In this document: positions 12,301 through 19,521 of the stretch, piece after piece
Layout: the number at the start of each line of letters is the position of its first letter
Numbering within the stretch: position 1 is the first letter of the stretch
Source: Candidatus Gracilibacteria bacterium
GTDB taxonomy: Bacteria; Patescibacteriota; Gracilibacteria; UBA1369; UBA12473
NCBI GenBank assembly: GCA_041658685.1
Contig: JBAZZS010000001.1
Location: forward strand, 186,001 to 250,000
Direction of reading: 5' to 3'
Length of the DNA: 64,000 nucleotides
Notes under the pieces: model-generated
Databases searched by the model: none
Told to the model about the DNA's origin: nothing
The model's input: only the letters and a program-made list of their open reading frames with translations
Translations under genes and position numbers: made by a program

Positions 12301-12347
12301 AAATGCGAGGGATGCGGGCACTTCGTTTCGCTTCGTGCGTGGTGCCT
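12301..12347 (-). repeat. GAAGCGA-type hairpin repeat overlapping the dnaX stop
   Basis: On the - strand: GGCAC, then CACGCACGAAGCGAAACGAA, then GTGCC, followed by CGCATCCCTCGCATTT. The dnaX stop codon (12346-12348) lies in its first bases. It matches the copy at 49716 (GCACCAC.CACGAAGCGA), the copy at 18970 and the copy at 4631. Confidence 0.5.
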
Positions 12348-13851
12348 ATTCAATGAGCTCTCCCCCAAAAACCTCCAACGTGGCGTCCACGAGTTTGGCG
12401 GTTTCCGAGAGGCGGAAATCCATTTTAATCTTGGATTTAAACACATGAGCGAACGCTTTTTCAATCTCGGATTTGGCAGGCGTGGTGTTGGCTTTTTCAA
12501 GATGGAATTTGGACTGAAATTCAAATAAAACCGTTTGTCCCTCTATGGAAGAAAACACGCCGGTTTTAAACGATTGTCGGATCGAAGGTGTGGCGATTTG
12601 TTCCAAAATGCGCGGGAAATATTGCTTGAGGATCTCGGCGGAAAGTTCAGGGGCAGGTCCGCTCGCGGTTTCTATTGGGGCCGGGGCTTCTTGAGGAATG
12701 GTTTTCAGCCCATCCTTCACAGGGAGTGCTTCTTTTTTCGCGACAACCGTTTCTTCTTTTTTAGCTTTTTCGGTCGGCTCTTTTTTCCCTCCCAAAATTC
12801 CTCCGAACCATCCTGTTTTTGCCTCTTCTTCCTCGGTCAAACAAGCCTTGATCACCGCCACTTCCAAGGGCAATTCCGGAATCATCGAATAGCGCAACTC
12901 TTTGCCCGCTTCTTGAAACAATCGAACCCAGCGCAAAATGCGCACCATAACCTCTTTTTTCCCGAGTGAATCCAAAAGATGGGTTCGCAATAAATTCAAA
13001 AATTCACGCGTGAATTGAGAAAGATCCGCGCCTTCTTTGTACACATTTTGAATCTCGGCGAGCGCGACTTTGGCATCCTTTTCCTGCAACGCTTCAAACA
13101 GCGGATGAATGGAATGATGCCCTGTGAGCCCGAGCACCTGCACCACCTGAGCTTGAAGGAGTTTTCCGTCGCTCACAATCTGTTCGAACAAGCTGATGGC
13201 ATCGCGCATTCCGCCTTCCGCAGACCGGGCAATGATCTTGAGCGCTTCGTCCTCGGTCTCGATTTGTTCCTGTTTGGCAATGTGGCGGAGTCGTTCCACG
13301 ATCACGTCCTCTTCAATGCGGTGAAAATCGAATCGTTGGCAGCGGGAAATAATGGTTTCCGGGATTTTGTGAATTTCAGTCGTGGCAAGGATAAAATAAG
13401 CGTGCGCCGGCGGTTCCTCGAGCGTTTTGAGGAGTGCGTTAAAGGCCGGAGGCGTGAGCATGTGCACCTCATCAATGATGTAAACCTTATGAGGCGCTTG
13501 ATTGGGGGCGAATTTAATTTTTTCTCGAAGATCGCGAATTTCATCGATCCCGCGGTTGGAAGCCGCATCGATTTCAATGATATCCATGAGTCGGCCTTCG
13601 TTCATGAGCGTGCAATATTCGCACTTGTTGCAGGGTTCGCCCTCCGGAGTGGGGGAGATGCAGTTGATGGCTTTGGCCACCAAACGCGCGGTCGTGGTTT
13701 TTCCCGTGCCCCGCGGCCCGCAAAACAGATATCCGTGAGATAAATGCCCGGAACGCGTAGCATTGAGCAATGTGGTCCGAATCGCTTCCTGTCCCACAAG
13801 GTTGTCAAAACTCTGCGGTCGATATTTGCGATACAGGGCAAGGTCAGCCAT
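12346..13851 (-). CDS. dnaX: DNA polymerase III clamp-loader subunit gamma/tau, DnaX
   Basis: The ATPase of the clamp loader. 501 aa, short for a tau protein. Walker A GPRGTGKTT (about 45-53), the zinc module C..CNKCEYC, Walker B/DEXX IIDEVHML and the sensor motif ILATTEIHKIPETIISRCQRFDF are all present. Domain III runs to about residue 345, followed by an acidic/Lys-rich linker and a C-terminal domain from about 400. At codons 356-357 an A6G run follows a purine-rich GGAGG..GGGAGGG stretch. A -1 slip there would end six codons later, giving a 363-aa gamma-like protein (see findings). Confidence 0.95.
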   Translation of the reverse strand: MADLALYRKYRPQSFDNLVGQEAIRTTLLNATRSGHLSHGYLFCGPRGTGKTTTARLVAKAINCISPTPEGEPCNKCEYCTLMNEGRLMDIIEIDAASNRGIDEIRDLREKIKFAPNQAPHKVYIIDEVHMLTPPAFNALLKTLEEPPAHAYFILATTEIHKIPETIISRCQRFDFHRIEEDVIVERLRHIAKQEQIETEDEALKIIARSAEGGMRDAISLFEQIVSDGKLLQAQVVQVLGLTGHHSIHPLFEALQEKDAKVALAEIQNVYKEGADLSQFTREFLNLLRTHLLDSLGKKEVMVRILRWVRLFQEAGKELRYSMIPELPLEVAVIKACLTEEEEAKTGWFGGILGGKKEPTEKAKKEETVVAKKEALPVKDGLKTIPQEAPAPIETASGPAPELSAEILKQYFPRILEQIATPSIRQSFKTGVFSSIEGQTVLFEFQSKFHLEKANTTPAKSEIEKAFAHVFKSKIKMDFRLSETAKLVDATLEVFGGELIE

Positions 13852-13937
13852 AAAACAAACGAGTTAATAAAAGTTTTCTAAAGCGTTCGAATCATAGCAA
13901 AAGAATGCGGCAAAGCCAATTGTCTTATTTTGGCTGT

Positions 13938-15038
13938 TTATTGCGATTGCATCACCTTTCGAACACACTCTTTTATCCCATCCTCAAACAACGATCGTTG
14001 AAAGCGCTCGGCCTGGCGTCGGATGTGTTTGGAATCGTAGCGGGACTCGCTGGCCAAGAGTCGGGCCAAGGCGTCTTCCATGGAGTCGATGGTCGGTTCG
14101 TTGAAAAATTCCCCGGTAAGACCCGGCACCACACTCTCGGTCACGCCGCCTTTTCCATACGCCAAAACCGGTTTGCCCGCAGCCATGGCCTCCACCGGCG
14201 CAATGCCAAAATCCTCCTCCCCGGGAAAAATAAACGCGCGGCAATTTTGAATGTATTCGCGCACCACTTCATCGGGTTTGTATCCGAGAAAATCGATGTG
14301 CGGACCGGCAAAACGCTGGAGCCGTTCGCGATCACTGCCTTCGCCAATGATGACCAGGCGTTTGCGAATTTTGTTGAACAATTGAACCGCGAGTTCAACC
14401 CGTTTGTACGGCGTTAGGGTCGAGACGATGAGGAAAAAATTCTCATGCGATCCCGTGACCTTAAATCGGTCGACATCCACGGGCGGGTAAAGCACCTCGG
14501 ACGGCTGATGATAATATTTTTGAATGCGTTGTTGCACATTTTTGGAATTCGCCAGATACGAATCGACACGATCCGACGAGTAATAATCCCACAATCGGAC
14601 TTTTTTCATCAACGATCGAAGCATAAACGTCTTGAGCGCGCCAATGCGCTGTTCCTCAATGTACTCGTGCGTCCAATCCCACGCGTACCGCATAGGAGAA
14701 TGGCAATAACAGAGGTGTTTAGTGCCGGTGTTGGTGAGAATTCCGTGCGCGTACGCCGAACTCGAGCTGATCACCAAATCGTACCCACTGAGGTTAAAGG
14801 ATTCGATCATGCGCGGCATAAAAGGGAACAGATACCGACGGCGATTTTTGATAAAGTCGGGAAGATTTTGAAGGCCGGAAGGGCGAACCCGGTCTTTGGG
14901 AAAAACATGGCCCACACGAGATTCATCGTAAAGGAGCGTGTAAATCGGGGCGTGCGGATACAGATCTGCCAGAACCGCAAGAACGCGTTCACCGCCTCCA
15001 AGTTTGACGAGAAAATCATGGACCAGGGCAACTTTCAT
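13938..15038 (-). CDS. GT4 family glycosyltransferase
   Basis: A retaining GT-B glycosyltransferase, probably building a surface glycan on a lipid or protein acceptor. 366 aa from ATG 15038 (MKVALVHDF); an in-frame ATG 18 bp upstream is possible. The N-terminal half has GGGERVL (acceptor side) and CYCHSPMRYAWD. The C-terminal half has the donor-binding pattern LIVSTLTPYKRVELAV, IIGEGSDRERL and the EX7E motif EEDFGIAPVEAMAAGKPV. Donor and acceptor are unknown. A second GT4 gene lies at 15707 on the same strand, separated by an opposite-strand gene. Confidence 0.9.
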   Translation of the reverse strand: MKVALVHDFLVKLGGGERVLAVLADLYPHAPIYTLLYDESRVGHVFPKDRVRPSGLQNLPDFIKNRRRYLFPFMPRMIESFNLSGYDLVISSSSAYAHGILTNTGTKHLCYCHSPMRYAWDWTHEYIEEQRIGALKTFMLRSLMKKVRLWDYYSSDRVDSYLANSKNVQQRIQKYYHQPSEVLYPPVDVDRFKVTGSHENFFLIVSTLTPYKRVELAVQLFNKIRKRLVIIGEGSDRERLQRFAGPHIDFLGYKPDEVVREYIQNCRAFIFPGEEDFGIAPVEAMAAGKPVLAYGKGGVTESVVPGLTGEFFNEPTIDSMEDALARLLASESRYDSKHIRRQAERFQRSLFEDGIKECVRKVMQSQ

Positions 15039-15082
15039 GAGGAAACTATAACCCATGATTTGTTAGGGAGAAAAGGAAGGCC

Positions 15083-15114
15083 TTGACTTATTATTATTAT
15101 TATTATGGGACAAT
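15083..15114 (+). promoter_or_regulatory. Possible promoter with (TTA)6 microsatellite in the spacer
   Basis: TTGACT (15083-15088) runs into six TTA units (15088-15105), then GACAAT (15109-15114). The spacing is 20 bp, longer than ideal, so a change of unit number would change promoter strength. It precedes the gene at 15144. Speculative. Confidence 0.3.
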
Positions 15115-15143
15115 ACAGATGTAAATTTTAAACAATAAATATT

Positions 15144-15674
15144 ATGGCAGAAACAGCTAAAGAAGGTGTTCGACGAATACAAACAATAGAAGATGCTAAA
15201 GAACAGGTTGATCGTTGGATTGAAGCATGGACAAAAGTCACAGACCCTGATTCTGGAAACGAAATAGCTATAAGGCCAACATTGGACATGAAAGTGGTCC
15301 CAGACACGACGGACCCAAGGGTATCTACAGTTTTTTTTAGAATTATAGTGGGGAAGGAAGGAGGATATAAGGGGCAAATAGTGGTAGAAAGAATAAGTGG
15401 TTCCATGGGGATAGATGGGAATCCGAGAAGTGGTGGGAAAGTTGCAAGGGTTTTATATGATACAAAAGAAGACAGCGAAGACAGCGAAGACAGCGAAGAC
15501 AGCCGAGAAGCCGCAGTTTTTGTTGAGGCAGTTCGACGCTTTGCTGATGAAATAGAAGGGGTGCAAGGAGCAACAGAAGGGGCAGCGAATTCAGACGAAA
15601 GTTTTCCAGGAGTTGATCATTTTAAAGATAAACTCGCCCACGTAATACCTGGCGATGACGATTCCAATGGCTAA
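15144..15674 (+). CDS. Unknown 176-aa soluble acidic protein with a Glu-Asp-Ser repeat
   Basis: It has no signal peptide or membrane segment. The first 100 residues contain beta-rich segments (STVFFRIIVGKEGGYKGQIVV). The middle carries four perfect EDS units encoded by a 9-bp tandem repeat (15468-15503). The C-terminus is helical then acidic. It is the only + strand gene between two - strand glycosyltransferases, and its codon use and AT-rich 5' flank differ from them, so it may be a newcomer. No family recognised. Confidence 0.62.
   Translation: MAETAKEGVRRIQTIEDAKEQVDRWIEAWTKVTDPDSGNEIAIRPTLDMKVVPDTTDPRVSTVFFRIIVGKEGGYKGQIVVERISGSMGIDGNPRSGGKVARVLYDTKEDSEDSEDSEDSREAAVFVEAVRRFADEIEGVQGATEGAANSDESFPGVDHFKDKLAHVIPGDDDSNG
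15468..15503 (+). repeat. Tandem repeat GAAGACAGC x4
   Basis: Four identical 9-bp units in frame, encoding EDS-EDS-EDS-EDS. Perfect identity suggests recent expansion, and copy number could vary without a frameshift. Confidence 0.9.
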
Positions 15675-15706
15675 GTTAAGGTCGTTGAGTAAATCATTTT
15701 TAGGAT

Positions 15707-16864
15707 TTAACTCAGTACCTCCCACGTCTTCTCCGCCGCCTTTTTCCATGAATACGCCTTGAGGTCTTTTGGCGTGTGTGGGGGCGGGTGGTCCGCGAGT
15801 TCGCACAAACCTTTTTCAATGGATTTCACGTCCAGCGGATCCGAAAACGCATCAATCAAGTCGCTGAGCGGCAAAAACGCCGGGATTTCAGAGGCGAGAA
15901 TCGGCGCTCCGTAGCCGGCAGCTTCGAGAATCGGGAATCCAAACCCCTCAGCCAACGATGGGAACGCAAAAATGTTGGCATGCGAAAAGAGTGCGAGTTT
16001 TTCTTCTTCATCCAAATACCCGGGCATGAGGATGCCATTGGAGTTGTTTTTTTGCGCGGTTTTTAAAATTTCGGAAAATCCGGCCCCGCGTCCTCCGCCC
16101 AAGATCAATCGCCATTCGGAATGTGTTTTTTTGAATCCGTAAAACGCCTCAATTAATCGAGCGAGATTTTTTTTCGTCTCTAGTCGGCCAATAAAGAAAA
16201 TATACGAATCTGAACGCTTGAGTTGAAATCGTTTGAGAATCGCGGTGATTTTTTGAGGGGAAACTTTAAGGCGCGGTCGAGAATAGCCGTGCGGGATGAT
16301 CGTGATTTTCTCGGGATCGCATTTGTAAAAACGGATCAAATCTTGGGCCGTGGCTTCACTCGGAACCAGCAACCGGGAGGCGCGCTTCACCGCAAATCGC
16401 GTGGTGAAGTGGAGATATAAGCGTTGAAATAGGGGATAGGCCTGCGGAAAAGTCCGGAACGCCACATCATGAATCATGATCACGGTTTTGGTTTTACTCG
16501 GAAACGGAAGCCGGAAGGGCAAAACATGCGACGGCACAAACAAAACATCGGGAGGATTTTTTTTAATTTCGCGGGCCAGGTGGAGATGCGTCCAAAATCG
16601 TTGTCCCGGAAGTAAGCATTGAATGGATTTGGGGAGATCCTCGATGGGTTGGGGGGTGTACAAAACGATCTGGGCAACGTCCGGTGAACTTGAGCGAGGA
16701 GATTGATCAGAAGATTTCTCATTTGAATTGGGAGACTTTTGTTCTGGAGATTTTTTTTGCTTGGCGCACAGCGAAATCAGTCCCCGAATGATTTCATGGG
16801 AATACACTTCCACTCCGGTGGGGGAAGTATGCGGATAGCGGGAGGCATCGATTCCGATGAGCAT
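15707..16864 (-). CDS. GT4 family glycosyltransferase (mannosyltransferase-like)
   Basis: 385 aa from ATG 16864 (MLIGIDASRYPHT), typical of the WbaZ-like branch that starts IGIDASR..TGVEVYSHE. Donor-site motifs are FFIGRLETKKNLARLIEAF, LILGGGRG and EGFGFPILEAAGYGAPI. The frame continues 24 codons upstream, but those residues are not family-like. A Ser/Pro/Lys-rich insertion (about residues 45-70) is unusual for the family. Substrate unknown; likely involved in surface polysaccharide or S-layer glycan together with the 13938 gene. Confidence 0.9.
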   Translation of the reverse strand: MLIGIDASRYPHTSPTGVEVYSHEIIRGLISLCAKQKKSPEQKSPNSNEKSSDQSPRSSSPDVAQIVLYTPQPIEDLPKSIQCLLPGQRFWTHLHLAREIKKNPPDVLFVPSHVLPFRLPFPSKTKTVIMIHDVAFRTFPQAYPLFQRLYLHFTTRFAVKRASRLLVPSEATAQDLIRFYKCDPEKITIIPHGYSRPRLKVSPQKITAILKRFQLKRSDSYIFFIGRLETKKNLARLIEAFYGFKKTHSEWRLILGGGRGAGFSEILKTAQKNNSNGILMPGYLDEEEKLALFSHANIFAFPSLAEGFGFPILEAAGYGAPILASEIPAFLPLSDLIDAFSDPLDVKSIEKGLCELADHPPPHTPKDLKAYSWKKAAEKTWEVLS

Positions 16865-16937
16865 GGCCCTAGTATGGCATGAGGAGCGAATGGGATCAAA
16901 TTTTATTGGTTGTGGTGAGCCTGCCGAACCCCACATA

Positions 16938-17084
16938 TTTTACAGATAAGACTCCCGTACCGGTACGGCGCCTCAATCTGTAAATTCCGCCCCGGGGCGG
17001 AATAATGATCGGTTGAATATAATAACAGGTTAACCCGGCTTCCTAGGACGCCGCTCTAACCTGAAAATTCCTCCCTAGGGAGGA
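16938..17084. repeat. Two-unit palindrome block with co-varying stems
   Basis: Unit A (16939-17003): outer arms TTTACAGAT/ATCTGTAAA, inner perfect palindrome CCGTACCGGTACGG (16955-16968), then ATTCCGCCCCGGGGCGGAAT (16984-17003). Unit B (17026-17084): arms CAGGTTA/TAACCTG, inner CGGC-T-TCCTAGGA-C-GCCG (17036-17053), then TCCTCCCTAGGGAGGA (17069-17084). The units share order and linkers (..TGTAAATTCC and ..TGAAAATTCC), but the stems differ and remain self-complementary. The block fills the gap between comF and the 15707 glycosyltransferase. No T-run suggests a terminator. Confidence 0.75.
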
Positions 17085-17086
17085 CC

Positions 17087-17815
17087 TCAATAGGCTTGTC
17101 CTCGTCCCAGCACCACGCCCCAAATTTCTTTCACCCCTGCGGCTCGTAAAGGCGCAGCGCAAGCATTCAATGTCGCGCCGGTGGAACACACATCATCTAT
17201 AAGAACAACTTTTTTGTTCAATAAGTTGGCTTTTTCTTTTAAAATAAACGCATTTTCGACATTTTTTAATCGATCTTTTCGCGATAATTCGGCTTGAGGG
17301 TGAGTGTTTCGAACGCGCTCCAATCCTTCCCAAATCGGACAATCCAGCGTCTTGGAAACCTCTTGCGCTAAAAAACGAGATTGATTGTACCCGCGCGTTT
17401 TTTCTCGAAGGCGATGCAAGGGGACCGGTACCACCAACGTCCAGGGCGCTTCTTCTTTGGAGACAGGATTTTTTGCACAAAAAACAGTAGCCATCCAATC
17501 GCCCATCAAGGTCGCGAGGGGGTAGGCATTGCGGTATTTCATGGTTTTGATCACGGTTTGCAAAAGGGACGATTGAACATAGGGTGACACCACAAAAAGC
17601 CGGTCGATTTCCCAAAAATCCGAGACTGCAGGAAATCGTCGGCAAAGATCGCAAAGGGTTCCGTGAGCATTTTCGCGTAGGCAATGAGGGCAATGTTGAA
17701 CCGGATGAATGGGGAGAATTTTAAGGCAAGGCGGACATAAAAAAGAACCAAAATTTCCACAATTCAGGCATTTTTTGGGGAAAAAAAGATCGAAAAGAGC
17801 GAGGAAAAATCGCAT
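17087..17815 (-). CDS. comF: ComF-family phosphoribosyltransferase-like protein
   Basis: 242 aa. The N-terminal zinc module (CLNCG..CPPC, CPHC..CDLC) is followed by a PRTase fold with the PRPP loop VVLIDDVCSTGATL near residue 205. ComF proteins act in DNA uptake in competent bacteria and are widely kept in reduced genomes, where the exact reaction is unknown. The family fit is good: length, KTMKYRNAYPLA and VPVPLHRLREKTRGYNQ are typical. It is monocistronic, divergent from the tRNA-Val gene. Its TGA stop abuts the palindrome block. Confidence 0.9.
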   Translation of the reverse strand: MRFFLALFDLFFPKKCLNCGNFGSFLCPPCLKILPIHPVQHCPHCLRENAHGTLCDLCRRFPAVSDFWEIDRLFVVSPYVQSSLLQTVIKTMKYRNAYPLATLMGDWMATVFCAKNPVSKEEAPWTLVVPVPLHRLREKTRGYNQSRFLAQEVSKTLDCPIWEGLERVRNTHPQAELSRKDRLKNVENAFILKEKANLLNKKVVLIDDVCSTGATLNACAAPLRAAGVKEIWGVVLGRGQAY

Positions 17816-17900
17816 GTCTGCATAATAAATGAAGCGGCATTACCAAAAGATTAAAAAAAGATGAAGAATTACTCTGAGATGGATGGCACGTACAAATCTG

Positions 17901-17928
17901 TTGTCTTAAAATAAGAAATGTGTACAAT
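17901..17928 (+). promoter_or_regulatory. Promoter of tRNA-Val
   Basis: TTGTCT (17901-17906), a 16-bp spacer and TACAAT (17923-17928). The -10 ends 16 bp before the mature tRNA 5' end. Confidence 0.65.
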
Positions 17929-17944
17929 GCTAAAGCGATTGGAA

Positions 17945-18021
17945 GGGCGATTAGCTCAGTTGGCTAGAGCGCATCGTTGACGTCGATGAGGTCACTGGTT
18001 CGAATCCAGTATCGCCCACCA
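17945..18021 (+). tRNA. tRNA-Val (GAC), CCA encoded
   Basis: Acceptor arms GGGCGAT/ATCGCCC, D-arm AGCTCAGTTGGCTAGAGC, anticodon stem CATCG/CGATG with loop TTGACGT (anticodon GAC, normal U33), T-arm CTGGTTCGAATCCAG. Discriminator A and a genomic CCA at 18019-18021. Confidence 0.95.
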
Positions 18022-18024
18022 GAG

Positions 18025-18044
18025 AAAAAATGTTTCACATTTTT
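18025..18044 (+). terminator. Terminator after tRNA-Val
   Basis: AAAAATG, a TTTCA loop and CATTTTT, starting 4 bp after the CCA end. AT-rich and modest in strength. Confidence 0.5.
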
Positions 18045-18168
18045 CCCTCTCCCCCTCTTCTTCCCCTGCATTTCAATCACAGTCCGCTAAACGCGGCGCA
18101 AAGGAAGTTGAGTAACGGTTGAAATTAAGCCAGTTGTTGAATTTCCATCATTCTCTCACCCCCTGTTT

Positions 18169-18969
18169 ATGGCCGATCAAAATCCACCACCCCCACCGCC
18201 TCCAGCCGGAAATCAAAATCAAGGACAACAAGGAGGCGCAGGAATGAACCCGCCGCCACCCCCTCGTCCCCAAGGTCCGCAAGGGCAACAACCTTACGGT
18301 CAGCCCGGGATGCCGCCACAACCTTATGGCGCTTACCCGCAAGGAGCAGGAATGCCTCCTCAGTACGGCCCCCAGCCGATGGGACAACAAGGTCCGGGAA
18401 TGCCACCGCCCGCCTACGGTCAACCCGGGATGCCTCAACAACCTTATGGCGCTTATCCGCAAGGTGCTTACCCTCAAGCAGGAATGCCCCCCGCGTACGG
18501 AGCCGCTCCTATGGGAATGGGCGCAGGAATGCCCGGTGCCGGGTACGGAGGTTATGCCCCACCGCCGCCCCCCCCGCCGCCGCCGAGTGATCCCAATTAT
18601 AAATTTGGAGATCATCTCAAAAATTTTAAGACGAACATCAAAATCCCGAAACACGCGTTGAAATTCGACGAATTTTATTTCTTAAAATTACTCGCCGGAT
18701 CCATTTCCTTGATGCGAGATGAAAAGAAAAAAATTGTTGAATCCATCCCCAAACTTCGCCAAGAGCAAATCGACGAACTTATCGACATTCTTGAAGAAGA
18801 AAAGGAGAAATTCATTGAACTTTCCCCCAAACATTCCGAACAACTCAAGAAATTGGAGCAAAAGCATACCGCGGAATGGAATGACCTTGAGAATCTTTAT
18901 ATTCAAGAAAATCAGAAGAAAGAAGACACGAGTAAAGCCGATGAAATTCGCAAGCAACTGGGTCTATAA
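18169..18969 (+). CDS. Low-complexity Pro/Gln/Gly/Tyr-rich protein with a helical C-terminal domain
   Basis: 266 aa. Residues 1-145 are almost only P, Q, G, Y, A and M, with recurring units like QPYGAYPQG and GQPGMPPQ, flanked by runs of 7-9 prolines. There is no signal peptide. Residues 150-266 are a charged helical domain (SLMRDEKKKIVESIPKLRQ.., ILEEEKEKF, KLEQKHTAEW) matching the 5816 protein by eye. Such Y/Q/G/P domains are disordered and often phase-separate or bind partners (established for eukaryotic prion-like and some bacterial proteins). That this one does so is inference. No Shine-Dalgarno is visible. Confidence 0.75.
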   Translation: MADQNPPPPPPPAGNQNQGQQGGAGMNPPPPPRPQGPQGQQPYGQPGMPPQPYGAYPQGAGMPPQYGPQPMGQQGPGMPPPAYGQPGMPQQPYGAYPQGAYPQAGMPPAYGAAPMGMGAGMPGAGYGGYAPPPPPPPPPSDPNYKFGDHLKNFKTNIKIPKHALKFDEFYFLKLLAGSISLMRDEKKKIVESIPKLRQEQIDELIDILEEEKEKFIELSPKHSEQLKKLEQKHTAEWNDLENLYIQENQKKEDTSKADEIRKQLGL

Positions 18970-19010
18970 CAGACACGTAGCCACGCAAGAAGCGAAGTGT
19001 CCGCATTCCT
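18970..19010 (+). repeat. GAAGCGA-type hairpin repeat just after the 18169 gene
   Basis: GACAC, then GTAGCCACGCAAGAAGCGAA, then GTGTC, followed by CGCATTCC. It begins one base after the stop codon. The arms GACAC/GTGTC replace GGCAC/GTGCC of the 12301 copy, so pairing is kept. Confidence 0.5.
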
Positions 19011-19051
19011 ATTTAAAATTTCCAATTCCCAATTTCTTTACCCCCTCCTTC

Positions 19052-19516
19052 ATGAAAAATCTTTTAAGTCGTTTCGCATTTTTAGCCATTCTTATCGTTG
19101 GAACGTTTTTTTTAATCGGTTGTGAACAAGAAGCAGTCGATGTTACCTCGTCCACCGACGACACCGTAACCACGGGAAATACGGAAGAAAACGGCGGAGA
19201 CGAGATGTCCATTGAAAGCGATATTGTTGAATTCGACACAGGAGACTTGGTCGAAGGAGTGGACTATGATCCTAAAGATGATCAGGCGATTTTCAATGCG
19301 GCCTTCGAGACTTTGGATGTTTCGAAATGTGACGCGATTCAAAATACAATTTCAAAAGAAAATTGTGTCACCACAATAGTTATGAAAGTCGCAAAAATAT
19401 CGGAAGACCCGACCGTATGTGACCCACTTTTGGACGAAACATTAAAAACCAAATGTCTCAACGATTTGGGCAGTGAAATCCCGTCTCCCGCAGATTCGGC
19501 TGACGTAGAAGAATAA
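19052..19516 (+). CDS. Putative lipoprotein, unknown function
   Basis: 154 aa from ATG 19052 (MKNLLSRFAFLAILIVGTFF). A classic signal peptide ends in the lipobox LIGC at residues 21-24. The mature part starts with an acidic Thr/Ser-rich linker, then a small domain with four cysteines in CDAIQNTISKENC and CDPLLDETLKTKC, two similar units about 40 residues apart. This spacing suggests two disulfide-held helical hairpins outside the membrane. Convergent with the 19522 gene (5-bp gap). Function unknown. Confidence 0.75.
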   Translation: MKNLLSRFAFLAILIVGTFFLIGCEQEAVDVTSSTDDTVTTGNTEENGGDEMSIESDIVEFDTGDLVEGVDYDPKDDQAIFNAAFETLDVSKCDAIQNTISKENCVTTIVMKVAKISEDPTVCDPLLDETLKTKCLNDLGSEIPSPADSADVEE

Positions 19517-19521
19517 AAAGT

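Noticed and set aside
13015..13743. 242-codon + strand frame
   Set aside because: Antisense shadow of dnaX, which has complete motifs.
15468..15503. Possible CRISPR-like or direct-repeat array
   Set aside because: Units are 9 bp, contiguous and in frame within a gene; there are no spacers. No CRISPR array or cas gene was seen in the window.
16938..17084. Integron attC sites
   Set aside because: Stems are variable and structure is conserved as in attC, but the conserved GTTRRRY/RYYYAAC ends and an integrase or cassette pattern are missing.
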